Source: Sphingobacterium thalpophilum (GTDB lineage: Bacteria > Bacteroidota > Bacteroidia > Flavobacteriales > Flavobacteriaceae). From it: DNA of 26,712 bases. Below, piece after piece: positions 1 through 7,756 of the stretch (position 1 is its first letter; each line of letters starts with the position of its first letter). The translations under genes and the position numbers were made by a program. Location of the stretch: the NCBI GenBank assembly GCA_943325255.2, contig CALPOS020000005.1, positions 1-26,712 of the forward strand, given 5' to 3'. The notes under the pieces are model-generated. The model was not told where the DNA came from. It saw nothing but the letters and a program-made list of their open reading frames with translations, and ran no database searches.

Positions 1-1281
1 GACGCGCCAATTGGTTATATTTCTTCAACCAAAGAATGGGCAGCTCGTGAAGGAAAAGATTGGGAGCCGTATTGGAAAAGTGAAGATACGAAGCTGGTGC
101 ATTTTATAGGAAAAGACAATATTGTTTTTCACTGTGTAATTTTTCCAGCAATGTTGAAAGCAGAGGGAAGCTATATTCTACCCGACAATGTTCCTGCGAA
201 TGAGTTCTTAAATTTAGAGGGCAACAAATTATCGACTTCAAAAAACTGGGCCGTTTGGTTGCATGAATATTTGGAAGATTTTCCGGGGCAGCAAGATGTT
301 TTGCGCTATGCATTGACAGCTAATGCGCCTGAAACCAAAGACAATGATTTTACTTGGAAAGATTTTCAAGCGAGAAATAATAATGAATTGGCGGCGATTT
401 TCGGCAATTTTATTAATCGAGTGTTGGTTTTGACGCATAAATATTATGATGGGATTGTGCCAAAACCGAATGTTTTTTCGGAGGTCGACACACAAACTTT
501 GAACGAATTGAAAGCTTATCCCGCAGTGATATCCAGTTCGATTGAGCGGTATCGATTTAGAGAAGCTTTGGGCGAATTGATGAATGTGGCGCGATTGGGC
601 AACAAATATTTGGCCGATGAAGAACCTTGGAAAATGGTAAAGACAGATCCTGAAAGAGTACAAACGCAAATGTATGTGGCGTTGCAAATAGCGTCCGCCT
701 TACGAGTGTTGAGTGAGCCTTTTTTACCTTTTACTGCCGGAAAATTAGATGCCATTCTCAACCAAACCCACCATGGGAAAAGCTGGAGCGATGTGACTGA
801 GCAAACGGAATTAATTGCTGTTGGACACAAAATTGGTGCGGCAGAAATATTGTTTTCGCAGATTGAAGACGAACAAATTCAGAAACAAATTGACAAATTG
901 GAAGCTACAAAAACCGCAAACAGTATCGAAAACAAAACAATTACAGCGCAGAAAGAACTAATTCAATTTGAAGATTTCTCCAAAATGGATTTGCGTGTTG
1001 GGACTATTCTAGAAGCAGAGAAAATGCCGAAAGCCAATAAACTACTGGTGTTGAAAGTAGATACTGGAATAGATGTTCGAACCATTGTGTCTGGCATTGC
1101 AGAAAGTTTTTCTCCTGAAGAAGTTGTCGGGAAAAAAGTCATGGTTTTAGTCAACTTAGCGCCGAGAAATTTACGTGGCGTTGAAAGTCAAGGGATGATT
1201 TTGATGACTAATGATGCGCAAGGAAAATTGGTTTTTGTGAATCCAGATGCGGAAGTTGAGAATGGAGAGACCATAAATTAG
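1..1281 (+). CDS. metG: Methionyl-tRNA synthetase, C-terminal part (5' end outside window)
   Basis: Cytoplasmic enzyme that charges tRNA(Met) with methionine. The reading frame is open from base 1 (first residues DAPIGYISS, a core motif of the MetRS catalytic domain), so the gene starts upstream and 426 codons are visible. The HFIGKDN..FH segment (from base 100) belongs to the Rossmann catalytic fold. The KMSKS signature appears as KLSTSK at 226-243, a variant from memory common in Bacteroidetes MetRS. The anticodon-binding helical domain follows. From about 963 to the end lies an EMAP/Trbp111-type OB-fold tRNA-binding domain (FSKMDLRVGTI, later NLAPRNLRGVESQGM), which many bacterial MetRS carry as a C-terminal appendix. 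The apparent GTG start at 97 is an artefact of truncation. Identification is secure. The HAD gene follows 29 bp downstream on the same strand and may be co-transcribed. Confidence 0.97.
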   Translation, partial: DAPIGYISSTKEWAAREGKDWEPYWKSEDTKLVHFIGKDNIVFHCVIFPAMLKAEGSYILPDNVPANEFLNLEGNKLSTSKNWAVWLHEYLEDFPGQQDVLRYALTANAPETKDNDFTWKDFQARNNNELAAIFGNFINRVLVLTHKYYDGIVPKPNVFSEVDTQTLNELKAYPAVISSSIERYRFREALGELMNVARLGNKYLADEEPWKMVKTDPERVQTQMYVALQIASALRVLSEPFLPFTAGKLDAILNQTHHGKSWSDVTEQTELIAVGHKIGAAEILFSQIEDEQIQKQIDKLEATKTANSIENKTITAQKELIQFEDFSKMDLRVGTILEAEKMPKANKLLVLKVDTGIDVRTIVSGIAESFSPEEVVGKKVMVLVNLAPRNLRGVESQGMILMTNDAQGKLVFVNPDAEVENGETIN

Positions 1282-1310
1282 AATTAAGATTGGAAGAAAA
1301 AAACAGCAAA

Positions 1311-2006
1311 ATGAATTTTAAAGTAATTGCTTTCGACGCTGATGACACTTTGTTTGTCAACGAACCTTATTTTCAAGAAACAGAAGAAAAATTTTGTGCG
1401 TTGATGAGTGATTATTTGTCAAGTCAAGGTTTATCTCAAGAACTATTCAAAACAGAAATCGCCAATCTTGATTTGTATGGATATGGTATCAAAGGATACA
1501 TCCTCTCGATGATTGAAGCGGCGATGCGAATTTCAAACAATACGATTTCACTGGAGGTTATTGAAAAGATTATTGCTTTGGGGAAAGAATTATTGCAAAA
1601 GCCTATCGAACTATTAGATGGCGTTGAAGACACCTTGAAAGCACTACAGGGAAAATACAAATTGGTAGTCGCAACTAAAGGAGATTTGAAAGACCAGCAG
1701 CGCAAGTTACATGATTCTGGTTTAGGCGCTTACTTTCATCACATCGAAGTCATGGCGGATAAGCAAGAACTCAACTATCAAAAGCTTTTGAAGCGTTTAG
1801 AGATTGAACCAAGCGAATTTTTTATGATTGGAAATTCTTTAAAATCGGATGTGCTGCCTGTTTTAGCGATTGGTGGACATGCGATTCATATTCCTTTTCA
1901 CACTACTTGGGAACATGAAAAGATAAGTCATAAAGTAGAACATCCCAATTTTAGAACTTTAGTAAAAATATCGGAAGTTCTACCCTTATTGGTGAAAGGA
2001 CATTAA
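1311..2006 (+). CDS. HAD-family hydrolase
   Basis: Soluble haloacid-dehalogenase superfamily protein of 231 residues, probably a small-molecule phosphatase; the substrate cannot be read from sequence. Motif I is DADDT with nucleophile Asp9 and acid/base Asp11. A helical cap follows (about residues 17-95). Motif II is the Thr in VVATKGD, motif III probably the Lys in the ELNYQKL region, and motif IV is GNSLKSD, which supplies the Mg-binding acid. I chose the ATG at 1311 because it puts the first beta strand and motif I at the very N terminus, as usual. A TTG at 1290 would add seven residues (MEEKNSK) but has nothing to support it. The stop overlaps the stop of the convergent gene by a few bases (2003-2006). 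Confidence 0.88.
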   Translation: MNFKVIAFDADDTLFVNEPYFQETEEKFCALMSDYLSSQGLSQELFKTEIANLDLYGYGIKGYILSMIEAAMRISNNTISLEVIEKIIALGKELLQKPIELLDGVEDTLKALQGKYKLVVATKGDLKDQQRKLHDSGLGAYFHHIEVMADKQELNYQKLLKRLEIEPSEFFMIGNSLKSDVLPVLAIGGHAIHIPFHTTWEHEKISHKVEHPNFRTLVKISEVLPLLVKGH

Positions 2007-2434
2007 TAAATATAAGTCCAATTTAGCCCATCGCTAATCACGGTAATCGTTCTATTATTATCGTCATACATGTAGATGGAAGTAGCTCCTCCGGTTGTTT
2101 TTCCTTTTCCAAATAACAGTCCCACAGGTGTTGTCAATTTTGCAGTGTTGGTATCGCTAATATTTCGAAGTATGTACATTCTACCTGGAAAAAAAATTGG
2201 ACTTGGCAATATGAACTCTTGATCTGCTGCCTGCGGATTTAGAGACAAATAAAATCCATCACTAATTGTTGTCGGAGTTGCGCTACCAATCATAATAAAG
2301 GTCTTGACAGATAAATTACCATTGATATCTATAGTACTTAATGGATTGGTGGTATTTATTCCAACTTGAGAAAAACCCTTACTTGAAATAAAGAATAGAG
2401 ACAAAACAATAATGCAAGGAATTACTTTTTTCAT
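2003..2434 (-). CDS. Small exported protein of unknown function
   Basis: 143 residues. The N terminus (MKKVIPCIIVLSLFFISSKGFSQ) is a signal peptide with probable cleavage after GFSQ; the single early Cys is not in a lipobox. The mature protein begins VGINTTNPLSTIDINGN, a sequence type often seen at the start of secreted, low-complexity beta-rich proteins of Flavobacteriia. The rest (LPSPIFFPGRMYILRN, GLLFGKGKTTGGATSIYMYDDN) suggests a small beta-sandwich. No catalytic motif and no T9SS C-terminal domain are visible, so export is probably only to the periplasm or surface by Sec. It converges on the HAD gene with a 4-bp overlap of the stop region. Function unknown. Confidence 0.75.
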   Translation of the reverse strand: MKKVIPCIIVLSLFFISSKGFSQVGINTTNPLSTIDINGNLSVKTFIMIGSATPTTISDGFYLSLNPQAADQEFILPSPIFFPGRMYILRNISDTNTAKLTTPVGLLFGKGKTTGGATSIYMYDDNNRTITVISDGLNWTYIY

Positions 2435-2519
2435 AAAGTCGTTGTGTATTAACGAATTGCTTTCCTAAAGATATTATATCTAAAATAATAAAAATGCCTT
2501 ATGTGTGAACAATTCTTAT

Positions 2520-2533
2520 CGAAAACGTTTTCG
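2520..2533. promoter_or_regulatory. 14-bp perfect palindrome (LacI-family-like operator shape)
   Basis: CGAAAACGTTTTCG reads the same on both strands. The central ACGT flanked by A and T runs resembles LacI/GalR-family operators. It lies 86 bp upstream of the start of the minus-strand exported protein gene (2434). No LacI-family regulator is encoded in the window, so the role is only inferred. Confidence 0.3.
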
Positions 2534-2577
2534 TGTTGACAACTTTTTACGAATGTTGTTAAAAAGACTAAACAAAT

Positions 2578-2616
2578 CAATCGCCGCAATATTGATATAT
2601 GCAATTGCGACGATTG
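2578..2616 (-). terminator. Probable terminator of the ssb gene
   Basis: Inverted repeat CAATCGCCGCAAT / ATTGCGACGATTG (13-bp arms with one mismatch, 13-nt loop) begins 11 bases past the ssb stop. Read on the minus strand, the stem is followed by ATTTGTTT, a modest U-rich tail, as in a weak intrinsic terminator. It is the most GC-rich patch in this gap. Confidence 0.55.
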
Positions 2617-2627
2617 AAAAATTGAAT

Positions 2628-2960
2628 CTACTTGCCCAACAATAGTAATTCAGAAACTACTATCTCGGTGACATACTTCTTATCTCCGTTCTTATCATCG
2701 TAAGAACGGTGTCTTAACTTCCCTTCTACGGCAATTTCTTTACCCTTTACGACATATTTCTCGATGATTTCCGCTGTCTTCCCCCAAGCTGTAATTCGAT
2801 GCCATTGGGTTTCTTCTACTTTCTCTCCTTTTTCATTTTTGTAGTTTTCTTTTGTGGCGATGGTAAGATTCGCAAGTTTCTTGTTGCCTTCAAAAGACTT
2901 AATTTCGGGATCTTGCCCAACGTGTCCAATCAATTGAACGTGGTTTCTTAATGTACTCAT
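2628..2960 (-). CDS. ssb: Single-stranded DNA-binding protein, short form without acidic tail
   Basis: 110-residue SSB with one OB fold. MSTLRNHVQLIGHVGQDPE is the typical first strand pair, WHRITAWGKTAEI the core with the conserved Trp, and VKGKEIAVEGKLRHRSY the later strands. It binds single-stranded DNA in replication or repair. Usual bacterial SSBs are about 140-180 residues and end in an acidic tail (such as DDDIPF) that recruits partners. This one stops at SELLLLGK, directly after the OB fold, so it lacks the interaction tail. From general knowledge, a second, longer SSB is probably the house-keeping copy elsewhere in the genome. It is followed by a probable terminator and preceded by a 294-bp divergent gap shared with the zinc-ribbon gene. 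Confidence 0.95.
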   Translation of the reverse strand: MSTLRNHVQLIGHVGQDPEIKSFEGNKKLANLTIATKENYKNEKGEKVEETQWHRITAWGKTAEIIEKYVVKGKEIAVEGKLRHRSYDDKNGDKKYVTEIVVSELLLLGK

Positions 2961-3096
2961 GGCGTTTAAATTTTTAGTTTTACTGTTATTAAATTACTGT
3001 CAATGTTTCTGTTCCTTGACTCGACAAAGTTGAAAATCCAGCTTATAATTTATCGGTTTTTAAGCGTTTAATTTCGGTTGTAACTATTTGTAACCG

Positions 3097-3126
3097 TTTG
3101 CAAATGAATTTTAATTATTATATTTG
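3097..3126 (+). promoter_or_regulatory. Bacteroidetes-type promoter for the 3255-9703 operon
   Basis: A -33 TTTG (3097-3100) and a perfect -7 element TATATTTG (3119-3126) are separated by 18 bp, within the range described for Flavobacterium promoters (TTG - about 17-23 bp - TAnnTTTG). Transcription would begin near 3132, giving a leader of about 120 nt that contains the inverted repeat at 3142-3191. Confidence 0.55.
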
Positions 3127-3141
3127 ATTGATTTTAAGGAT

Positions 3142-3191
3142 AAATCGCACATATTTCTCCAAATCAATTACTCTCGGAATTTGTGCGATTT
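3142..3191 (+). repeat. Perfect 10-bp inverted repeat in the leader of the zinc-ribbon gene
   Basis: AAATCGCACA (3142-3151) and TGTGCGATTT (3182-3191) are exact reverse complements. Three further pairs follow after one T-T mismatch, closing a loop of about 24 nt. The repeat lies downstream of the likely transcription start and some 60 bp before the start codon. No U-run follows, so it is not a standard terminator. It may be a leader hairpin or a protein-binding site. Confidence 0.45.
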
Positions 3192-3254
3192 CATATTTAA
3201 AATTGAAGCAGAAAGATATTTTCAAATCCATATACTAATTTAAATTTATAAGCC

Positions 3255-3608
3255 ATGAAAAACTGTTTAGAGTGCGGCGATGTCATTGCAGGCCGTGAAG
3301 ACAAAAAATTTTGCTGTGACTGTTGTCGAAATAGCTACAACAACAAAATCAACAAAGACACCAACAATTACATGCGTAATATCAATAACAAATTGCGCAA
3401 GAATTACCGGATTCTCTCAGAATTAAATACCGATAAAAAAACAAAAACAACAAGAACCAAACTACTAGATAAAGGATTTGATTTTGAATTTTACACCAAT
3501 CAACTTCAAACCAAAACCGGAAAAACCTACCACTTTGTGTACAACCAAGGCTATTTGAACTCCGATAAACAACAGTTTATTTTGGTAAAAAAAGACTTTA
3601 ACACATAA
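3255..3608 (+). CDS. Small zinc-ribbon protein of unknown function
   Basis: 117 residues, cytoplasmic, strongly basic and Asn/Lys-rich. The N terminus holds CLECG (Cys4, Cys7) and KFCCDCCRNSY (Cys20, Cys21, Cys23, Cys24). The layout CxxC...FCxxxCR matches small zinc ribbons of the kind C-P-x-C...FCSxxCR, with Cys20 and Cys24 as the likely second ligand pair. The C-terminal half (FDFEFYTNQLQTKTGKTYHFVYNQGYL) looks like a small beta-rich domain in which the protein may recognise something, but I do not recognise the family. The M28 peptidase gene starts 13 bp after its stop, so it is probably the first gene of the operon. A role in nucleic-acid binding would be a guess. Confidence 0.75.
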   Translation: MKNCLECGDVIAGREDKKFCCDCCRNSYNNKINKDTNNYMRNINNKLRKNYRILSELNTDKKTKTTRTKLLDKGFDFEFYTNQLQTKTGKTYHFVYNQGYLNSDKQQFILVKKDFNT

Positions 3609-3621
3609 TGATGCTATTGCT

Positions 3622-6012
3622 ATGAAAAAAAATAACAATTCTATTCTAGCTGCGGCTTTTATTGCAGTTGTAATAGGGATTTTATTTTATTCGATGATGC
3701 CAGCTTGGGTATCGAATTCAACAGGTTTGTCTGAATTTTCGACGAATAAAGCCTTAGATCATATCAAGTTTATTTCCAAAAAGCCCCATTATGTCGGTTC
3801 AAAAAACCACACCGATGTGGCCAATTATCTTGTACAAGAATTAGAAAAACTAGGGCTACAACCTCAAATTCAGAAGGGAACAACGCTCACTGAATGGGGC
3901 AATTTAGTAAAGTCAAGAAACATCATTGCTCGAATAAACGGAAACAATCCTTCGAAATCACTGCTATTACTCTCTCATTATGACACCGCACCACATTCCT
4001 TTTCAAAAGGCGCCAGTGATGATGCATCTGGACTGGCTACAATACTCGAGGGACTAAGGGCTTTTTTGCATGAAAACAAATCTCGGAAGAACGACATTAT
4101 TATTTTGTTTTCTGATGCTGAGGAATTGGGCTTGAACGGTGCTGCGCTTTTTGTTACCCAGCACAAATGGGCAAAAGAAGTAGGATTGGCAATTAACTTT
4201 GAGGCGCGCGGCACTTCGGGTCCAAGTTATATGTTGATGGAAGTGAATCAAGGCAACGCCGCTTTAGTAAAAGGTTTTTCAGAAGCCAATCCTAAATATC
4301 CAGTATCCAATTCGCTAATGTATAGCATCTATAAAATGCTCCCAAATGATACCGACTTGACTGTTTTTAGAGAGAAAGGAGAGATTCAAGGTTATAATTT
4401 TGCCTTTATTGACAACCACTTTAACTATCATACACAACAAGATTCCTATTCGAATATATCTCCCAAAACTATTGAACACCAAGGTTCTTACTTGATGCCT
4501 TTGTTACAGTACTATTCAAATGCCGATTTGAAGGACTTGAATTCAGTCGAAGATTTCGTTTACTTTAATATTCCCTTCTATTTTGTAACGTATCCTTTTT
4601 CTTGGACATTAAACATGGCGATTGCGGCGTCAATCTTCTTTATTTTTCTTGTCTTTATTGGACTAGGAAAGAAGATTTTAATTGAAAAACATATTCTAAA
4701 TGGCTTTTTAAATCTCCTTGGAACGCTACTTGCCACGGGGATTTGTGGTTATTTTGGATGGAAAATCCTATTGTCTATTTACCCAAATTACAATGATATT
4801 CTCCAAGGCTTTACTTATAACGGTCATTATTATATCGCTGCGTTTTCTTTCTTGGCTCTCGCGTTTGGTTTTCTTTTTTATTCCAATTCAAATACGGCAA
4901 CTTCAAATTTGAATCAAACAATTGCACCATTATTCATTTGGCTATTGATTAATTTTGGCATTGCATTTTACTTGCCTGGAGCAGGATTTTTTATCATTCC
5001 CGTTTGTTTTTGTTTATTGATGCTAGCCTATTTTATTTTAACGCAAAAATCAAGTCTATTCTTAAATTTAATATTACTTACACCGGCCATTTTTATTTTT
5101 ATTCCATTTGTGATACAATTCCCTATTGGATTAGGTCTAAAAATGTTAGCGGGAAGCAGTGCTTTATTAGTCTTAGTTTTTGCTTTGTTATTTCCGGTTT
5201 TCGGTGCTTTCCCCCATAAGAAGCAATGGGCAGGATTATTCTTTCTAGTGGCCATTGTTTTTTTAGTAGTGGCGCATCTTACTTCAGACTATACAACAAG
5301 ACGTAATAAACCCAATAGCTTGCTTTATGTTTTAAATGCAGATAAGAATCAGGCGAGATGGTTGACTTATGATACTAATTTAGATGATTGGACCAAAAAA
5401 TACTTAGGCAATAATCCAATGGAAAATCCTAAAGATATCACGGATGACTTGTTTAGTAAATACAATTCTGGCATTACCTATACCGCTAAAGCTCCTTTAA
5501 AATCAATCGCTAGACCTACCATTTCATTTGTTAGAGACTCAGTGGTTGGCAAATTCCGCTATTTCAAAATTAAGATTTCTCCGAATCGTTTGGTCAATCG
5601 ATATGACATCTTGGCTAATCAAAACATGGCCATTTATCATCTTAAAGCAAATGGAGTGAAGTCAATAAATCAAAAAAACGATTTATATAAAAGAACGTCT
5701 CGTCGAGTCTTGAGCTATTATGTAGTAGACAATGACCCGCTGTTTTTAGATTTTTGCATTCCTAAAAACACTGCTTTGGACATGGATTTATTAGAAAGTT
5801 CATTTGATTTGATGTACAATCCATCCTTTAAAATCAGTCCTCGAGAAAATTGGATGATGCCCACGCCATTTGTCCTCACTGATGCAGTGGTGATTCAACA
5901 AAAAATCAAACCTACTGTTCAAGTTGCGCCAACAGCACTTTCGGCGGTTCCAAAAATGATGATTTCTAAAGACAGCACATCACAAAATATTGATACATTG
6001 AAAACAAAATGA
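3622..6012 (+). CDS. Membrane-embedded M28 metallopeptidase (ERMP1-like layout)
   Basis: 796 residues. One N-terminal membrane anchor (about 8-27) is followed by a periplasmic M28 zinc-peptidase domain (about 40-300) and a long C-terminal part with about eight membrane helices (roughly 320-560), ending in a soluble tail of about 230 residues. The di-zinc ligands are visible: His119 in LLLSHYDT, Asp133 in GASDDASG, the Glu pair 167-168 in SDAEELGLNGA, Glu194 in NFEARG and His270 in YHTQQDS. M28 enzymes are aminopeptidases or carboxypeptidases. The order TM - peptidase - eight TM is that of eukaryotic ERMP1/Fxna and related bacterial proteins. The last four bases (ATGA, 6009-6012) contain the start of the next gene, so the two are translationally coupled. 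Substrate unknown. Confidence 0.9.
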   Translation: MKKNNNSILAAAFIAVVIGILFYSMMPAWVSNSTGLSEFSTNKALDHIKFISKKPHYVGSKNHTDVANYLVQELEKLGLQPQIQKGTTLTEWGNLVKSRNIIARINGNNPSKSLLLLSHYDTAPHSFSKGASDDASGLATILEGLRAFLHENKSRKNDIIILFSDAEELGLNGAALFVTQHKWAKEVGLAINFEARGTSGPSYMLMEVNQGNAALVKGFSEANPKYPVSNSLMYSIYKMLPNDTDLTVFREKGEIQGYNFAFIDNHFNYHTQQDSYSNISPKTIEHQGSYLMPLLQYYSNADLKDLNSVEDFVYFNIPFYFVTYPFSWTLNMAIAASIFFIFLVFIGLGKKILIEKHILNGFLNLLGTLLATGICGYFGWKILLSIYPNYNDILQGFTYNGHYYIAAFSFLALAFGFLFYSNSNTATSNLNQTIAPLFIWLLINFGIAFYLPGAGFFIIPVCFCLLMLAYFILTQKSSLFLNLILLTPAIFIFIPFVIQFPIGLGLKMLAGSSALLVLVFALLFPVFGAFPHKKQWAGLFFLVAIVFLVVAHLTSDYTTRRNKPNSLLYVLNADKNQARWLTYDTNLDDWTKKYLGNNPMENPKDITDDLFSKYNSGITYTAKAPLKSIARPTISFVRDSVVGKFRYFKIKISPNRLVNRYDILANQNMAIYHLKANGVKSINQKNDLYKRTSRRVLSYYVVDNDPLFLDFCIPKNTALDMDLLESSFDLMYNPSFKISPRENWMMPTPFVLTDAVVIQQKIKPTVQVAPTALSAVPKMMISKDSTSQNIDTLKTK

Positions 6013-6812
6013 CGCAAATCAGTATTTTAGGTTGTGGCTGGCTAGGCTTACCTTTAGCTAAACAATTGATTCAAAATGGATATCCTGTGAAAGGCTCAAC
6101 CACGTCCGTTGATAAGTTGCCATCACTAGAAAATGCTGGTATCATTCCCTACCAAATTGAACTTTCTTCAGAAGAAATAGAAGGTCCAATAACCGCGTTT
6201 CTAGACAAATCAGAAATCTTGATCATCGATATTCCTCCGAAACTTCGCAGCATTGAAAAGGACAATTTCGTTGCAAAAATTCAACTGCTCATTCCAGAGA
6301 TTGAAAAATCAAGTGTTTCAAAAGTGATTTTTGTTAGCTCGACTTCTGTGTACGCAGATAGCAATGAAATTGTGACAGAAGATTCTATAGCGTCACCTGA
6401 ATCAGAAAGCGGAAGGCAATTGTTAGCTTCAGAATTGCTGCTAAAAAACAACACTTCATTTAGAACAACTGTCTTGCGTTTTGGAGGTTTGATTGGGCAA
6501 AATCGACATCCAATTCGTTTCTTAGCTGGAAGAAAAAACATCGAAAATCCCGACGCTCCAATTAATCTAATTCCCCTAGAAGATTGCATCGGAATCATCG
6601 CTAGTATTATTGAACAAGATTGTTGGAATGAAACTTTTAACGCTGTAACACCTTTTCATCCTTCACGAAAAGAATATTATATCGAAAAAGCAATTGAAAT
6701 GAACTTAGATTTGCCAGAATTTAATGTTGATTCTATTTCAAATGGGAAAACTATTTCAAGTGATAAGATTCAAGATGTTCTTCAATACAAATTCAAAATA
6801 AATCCGCTTTAA
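6009..6812 (+). CDS. NAD(P)-binding epimerase-like protein (extended SDR, YeeZ-like)
   Basis: 267 residues, cytoplasmic. The Rossmann motif GCGWLG (residues 8-13) is at the extreme N terminus (MTQISILGCGWLG), followed by LPLAKQLIQNGYPVKGSTTS. VIFVSSTSVYADS forms the strand that usually carries the SDR Ser/Thr. The usual active-site YxxxK is not apparent: the expected stretch reads SESGRQLLASELLL, with no Tyr. That is like the E. coli YeeZ group, for which a reaction is not well defined. The C-terminal part (FGGLIGQNRHPIRFLAG, NLIPLEDCIGII) is the typical substrate-side segment of NAD-dependent epimerases. The start overlaps the M28 gene by 4 bp (ATGA) and the next gene starts one base after its stop, so it is in the middle of an operon. 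Confidence 0.85.
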   Translation: MTQISILGCGWLGLPLAKQLIQNGYPVKGSTTSVDKLPSLENAGIIPYQIELSSEEIEGPITAFLDKSEILIIDIPPKLRSIEKDNFVAKIQLLIPEIEKSSVSKVIFVSSTSVYADSNEIVTEDSIASPESESGRQLLASELLLKNNTSFRTTVLRFGGLIGQNRHPIRFLAGRKNIENPDAPINLIPLEDCIGIIASIIEQDCWNETFNAVTPFHPSRKEYYIEKAIEMNLDLPEFNVDSISNGKTISSDKIQDVLQYKFKINPL

Positions 6813-6813
6813 T

Positions 6814-7743
6814 TTGAAAGCAAAAATTAAAAAGGCTGTTTCATCAAAAATCGAAGCTATCGGACTGCCTATTCTCGCTTTGTGCTGGGTTAGTTTTTTC
6901 TGGGGAACGACTTGGATTGCCTCAAAAGAAGGTGTGAAACATATGCCACCAATGCAGCTTGTAGCGATTAGACAATTTCTCGGCGGAATTCTTTACGTTG
7001 GCTACTTTCTCCTCAAAAAAACACCGTGGCCCAAACGGAATCAGTGGCGAACAATTCTTATTTTAAGTTTGCTCAATTTCGTTTTGAGTAATGGATTAAG
7101 TACCTGGGGAATCAAATATATTAGTAGTGGTTTGGGCGCTATTCTCGGTGCCATCTTTCCGATTTGGATTGTGATCATTATGTATTTCAGAGGTGAAAAA
7201 TTAAATTCAAAAGCGGTATTTGGAATCGCAACCTGTTTTTTTGGGGTTTGTATTATCTTCTACGAACATTTAAAAGACTTTCTCGATCCAAATTTTAGTT
7301 TTGGTATTTTTTTGTCTTTGATCGCGACGCTTACATGGGCCTTTGGCACTTTATATACGAAGAAAAAAGCAGCGAGTTTTAATCCATATTTCAGTTTGGG
7401 ATTGCAAATGTTGATTTCGAGTTTATCACTTTTTACGGTTATTGGCGCCACTGGAAACACGATTCCCTTAACTGATATTCCTTCCAATTCATGGTGGTCG
7501 ATTGCGTATTTAGTGATCATTGGTTCTGTCTTGACCTTTATCGCATTTATATACGCCTTACAAAAACTGCCCGCCGAAATCAATAGTATTTATGCTTACA
7601 TTAATCCAGTTGTCGCTGTGATTTTAGGAGCGATAATATTCGATGAATCTTTAACTTTGTATGTCGCCAGCGGCGGATTTATCGTACTTATTGGATTGTA
7701 TTTGGTTAATTTAGCGCTGAGAAAAAAAATAAACCCAATTTAA
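6814..7743 (+). CDS. EamA/DMT-superfamily inner-membrane permease
   Basis: 309 residues with ten predicted membrane helices in two EamA halves. The first half opens with PILALCWVSFFWGTTWIASKEG and the second with SLIATLTWAFGTLYTKKKA. The motif after helix 2 (MPPMQLVAIRQFLGG) and the end of helices 9-10 (YINPVVAVILGAIIFDESLT) are hallmarks of the drug/metabolite transporter family, which exports or imports small metabolites such as amino acids. The substrate is not predictable. The start is a TTG at 6814, one base after the previous stop; it gives a Lys-rich cytoplasmic lead of 16 residues before helix 1. The next ATG (codon 44) would remove helix 1, so TTG is preferred. Confidence 0.9.
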   Translation: MKAKIKKAVSSKIEAIGLPILALCWVSFFWGTTWIASKEGVKHMPPMQLVAIRQFLGGILYVGYFLLKKTPWPKRNQWRTILILSLLNFVLSNGLSTWGIKYISSGLGAILGAIFPIWIVIIMYFRGEKLNSKAVFGIATCFFGVCIIFYEHLKDFLDPNFSFGIFLSLIATLTWAFGTLYTKKKAASFNPYFSLGLQMLISSLSLFTVIGATGNTIPLTDIPSNSWWSIAYLVIIGSVLTFIAFIYALQKLPAEINSIYAYINPVVAVILGAIIFDESLTLYVASGGFIVLIGLYLVNLALRKKINPI

Positions 7744-7756
7744 TTTATTGCCTGTT

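Noticed and set aside
238..687. Minus-strand open frame of 149 codons
   Set aside because: It lies fully within metG on the opposite strand, has no family features and a composition expected of a shadow frame.
1290..1310. TTG start seven codons upstream for the HAD hydrolase
   Set aside because: The ATG at 1311 places the first strand and motif I at the N terminus as in the family; the extra residues MEEKNSK add nothing recognisable.
2435..3254. CRISPR array, tRNA or integration site in the gaps around ssb
   Set aside because: No regularly spaced repeats, no cloverleaf and no integrase; only a hairpin, a palindrome and promoter elements are seen.
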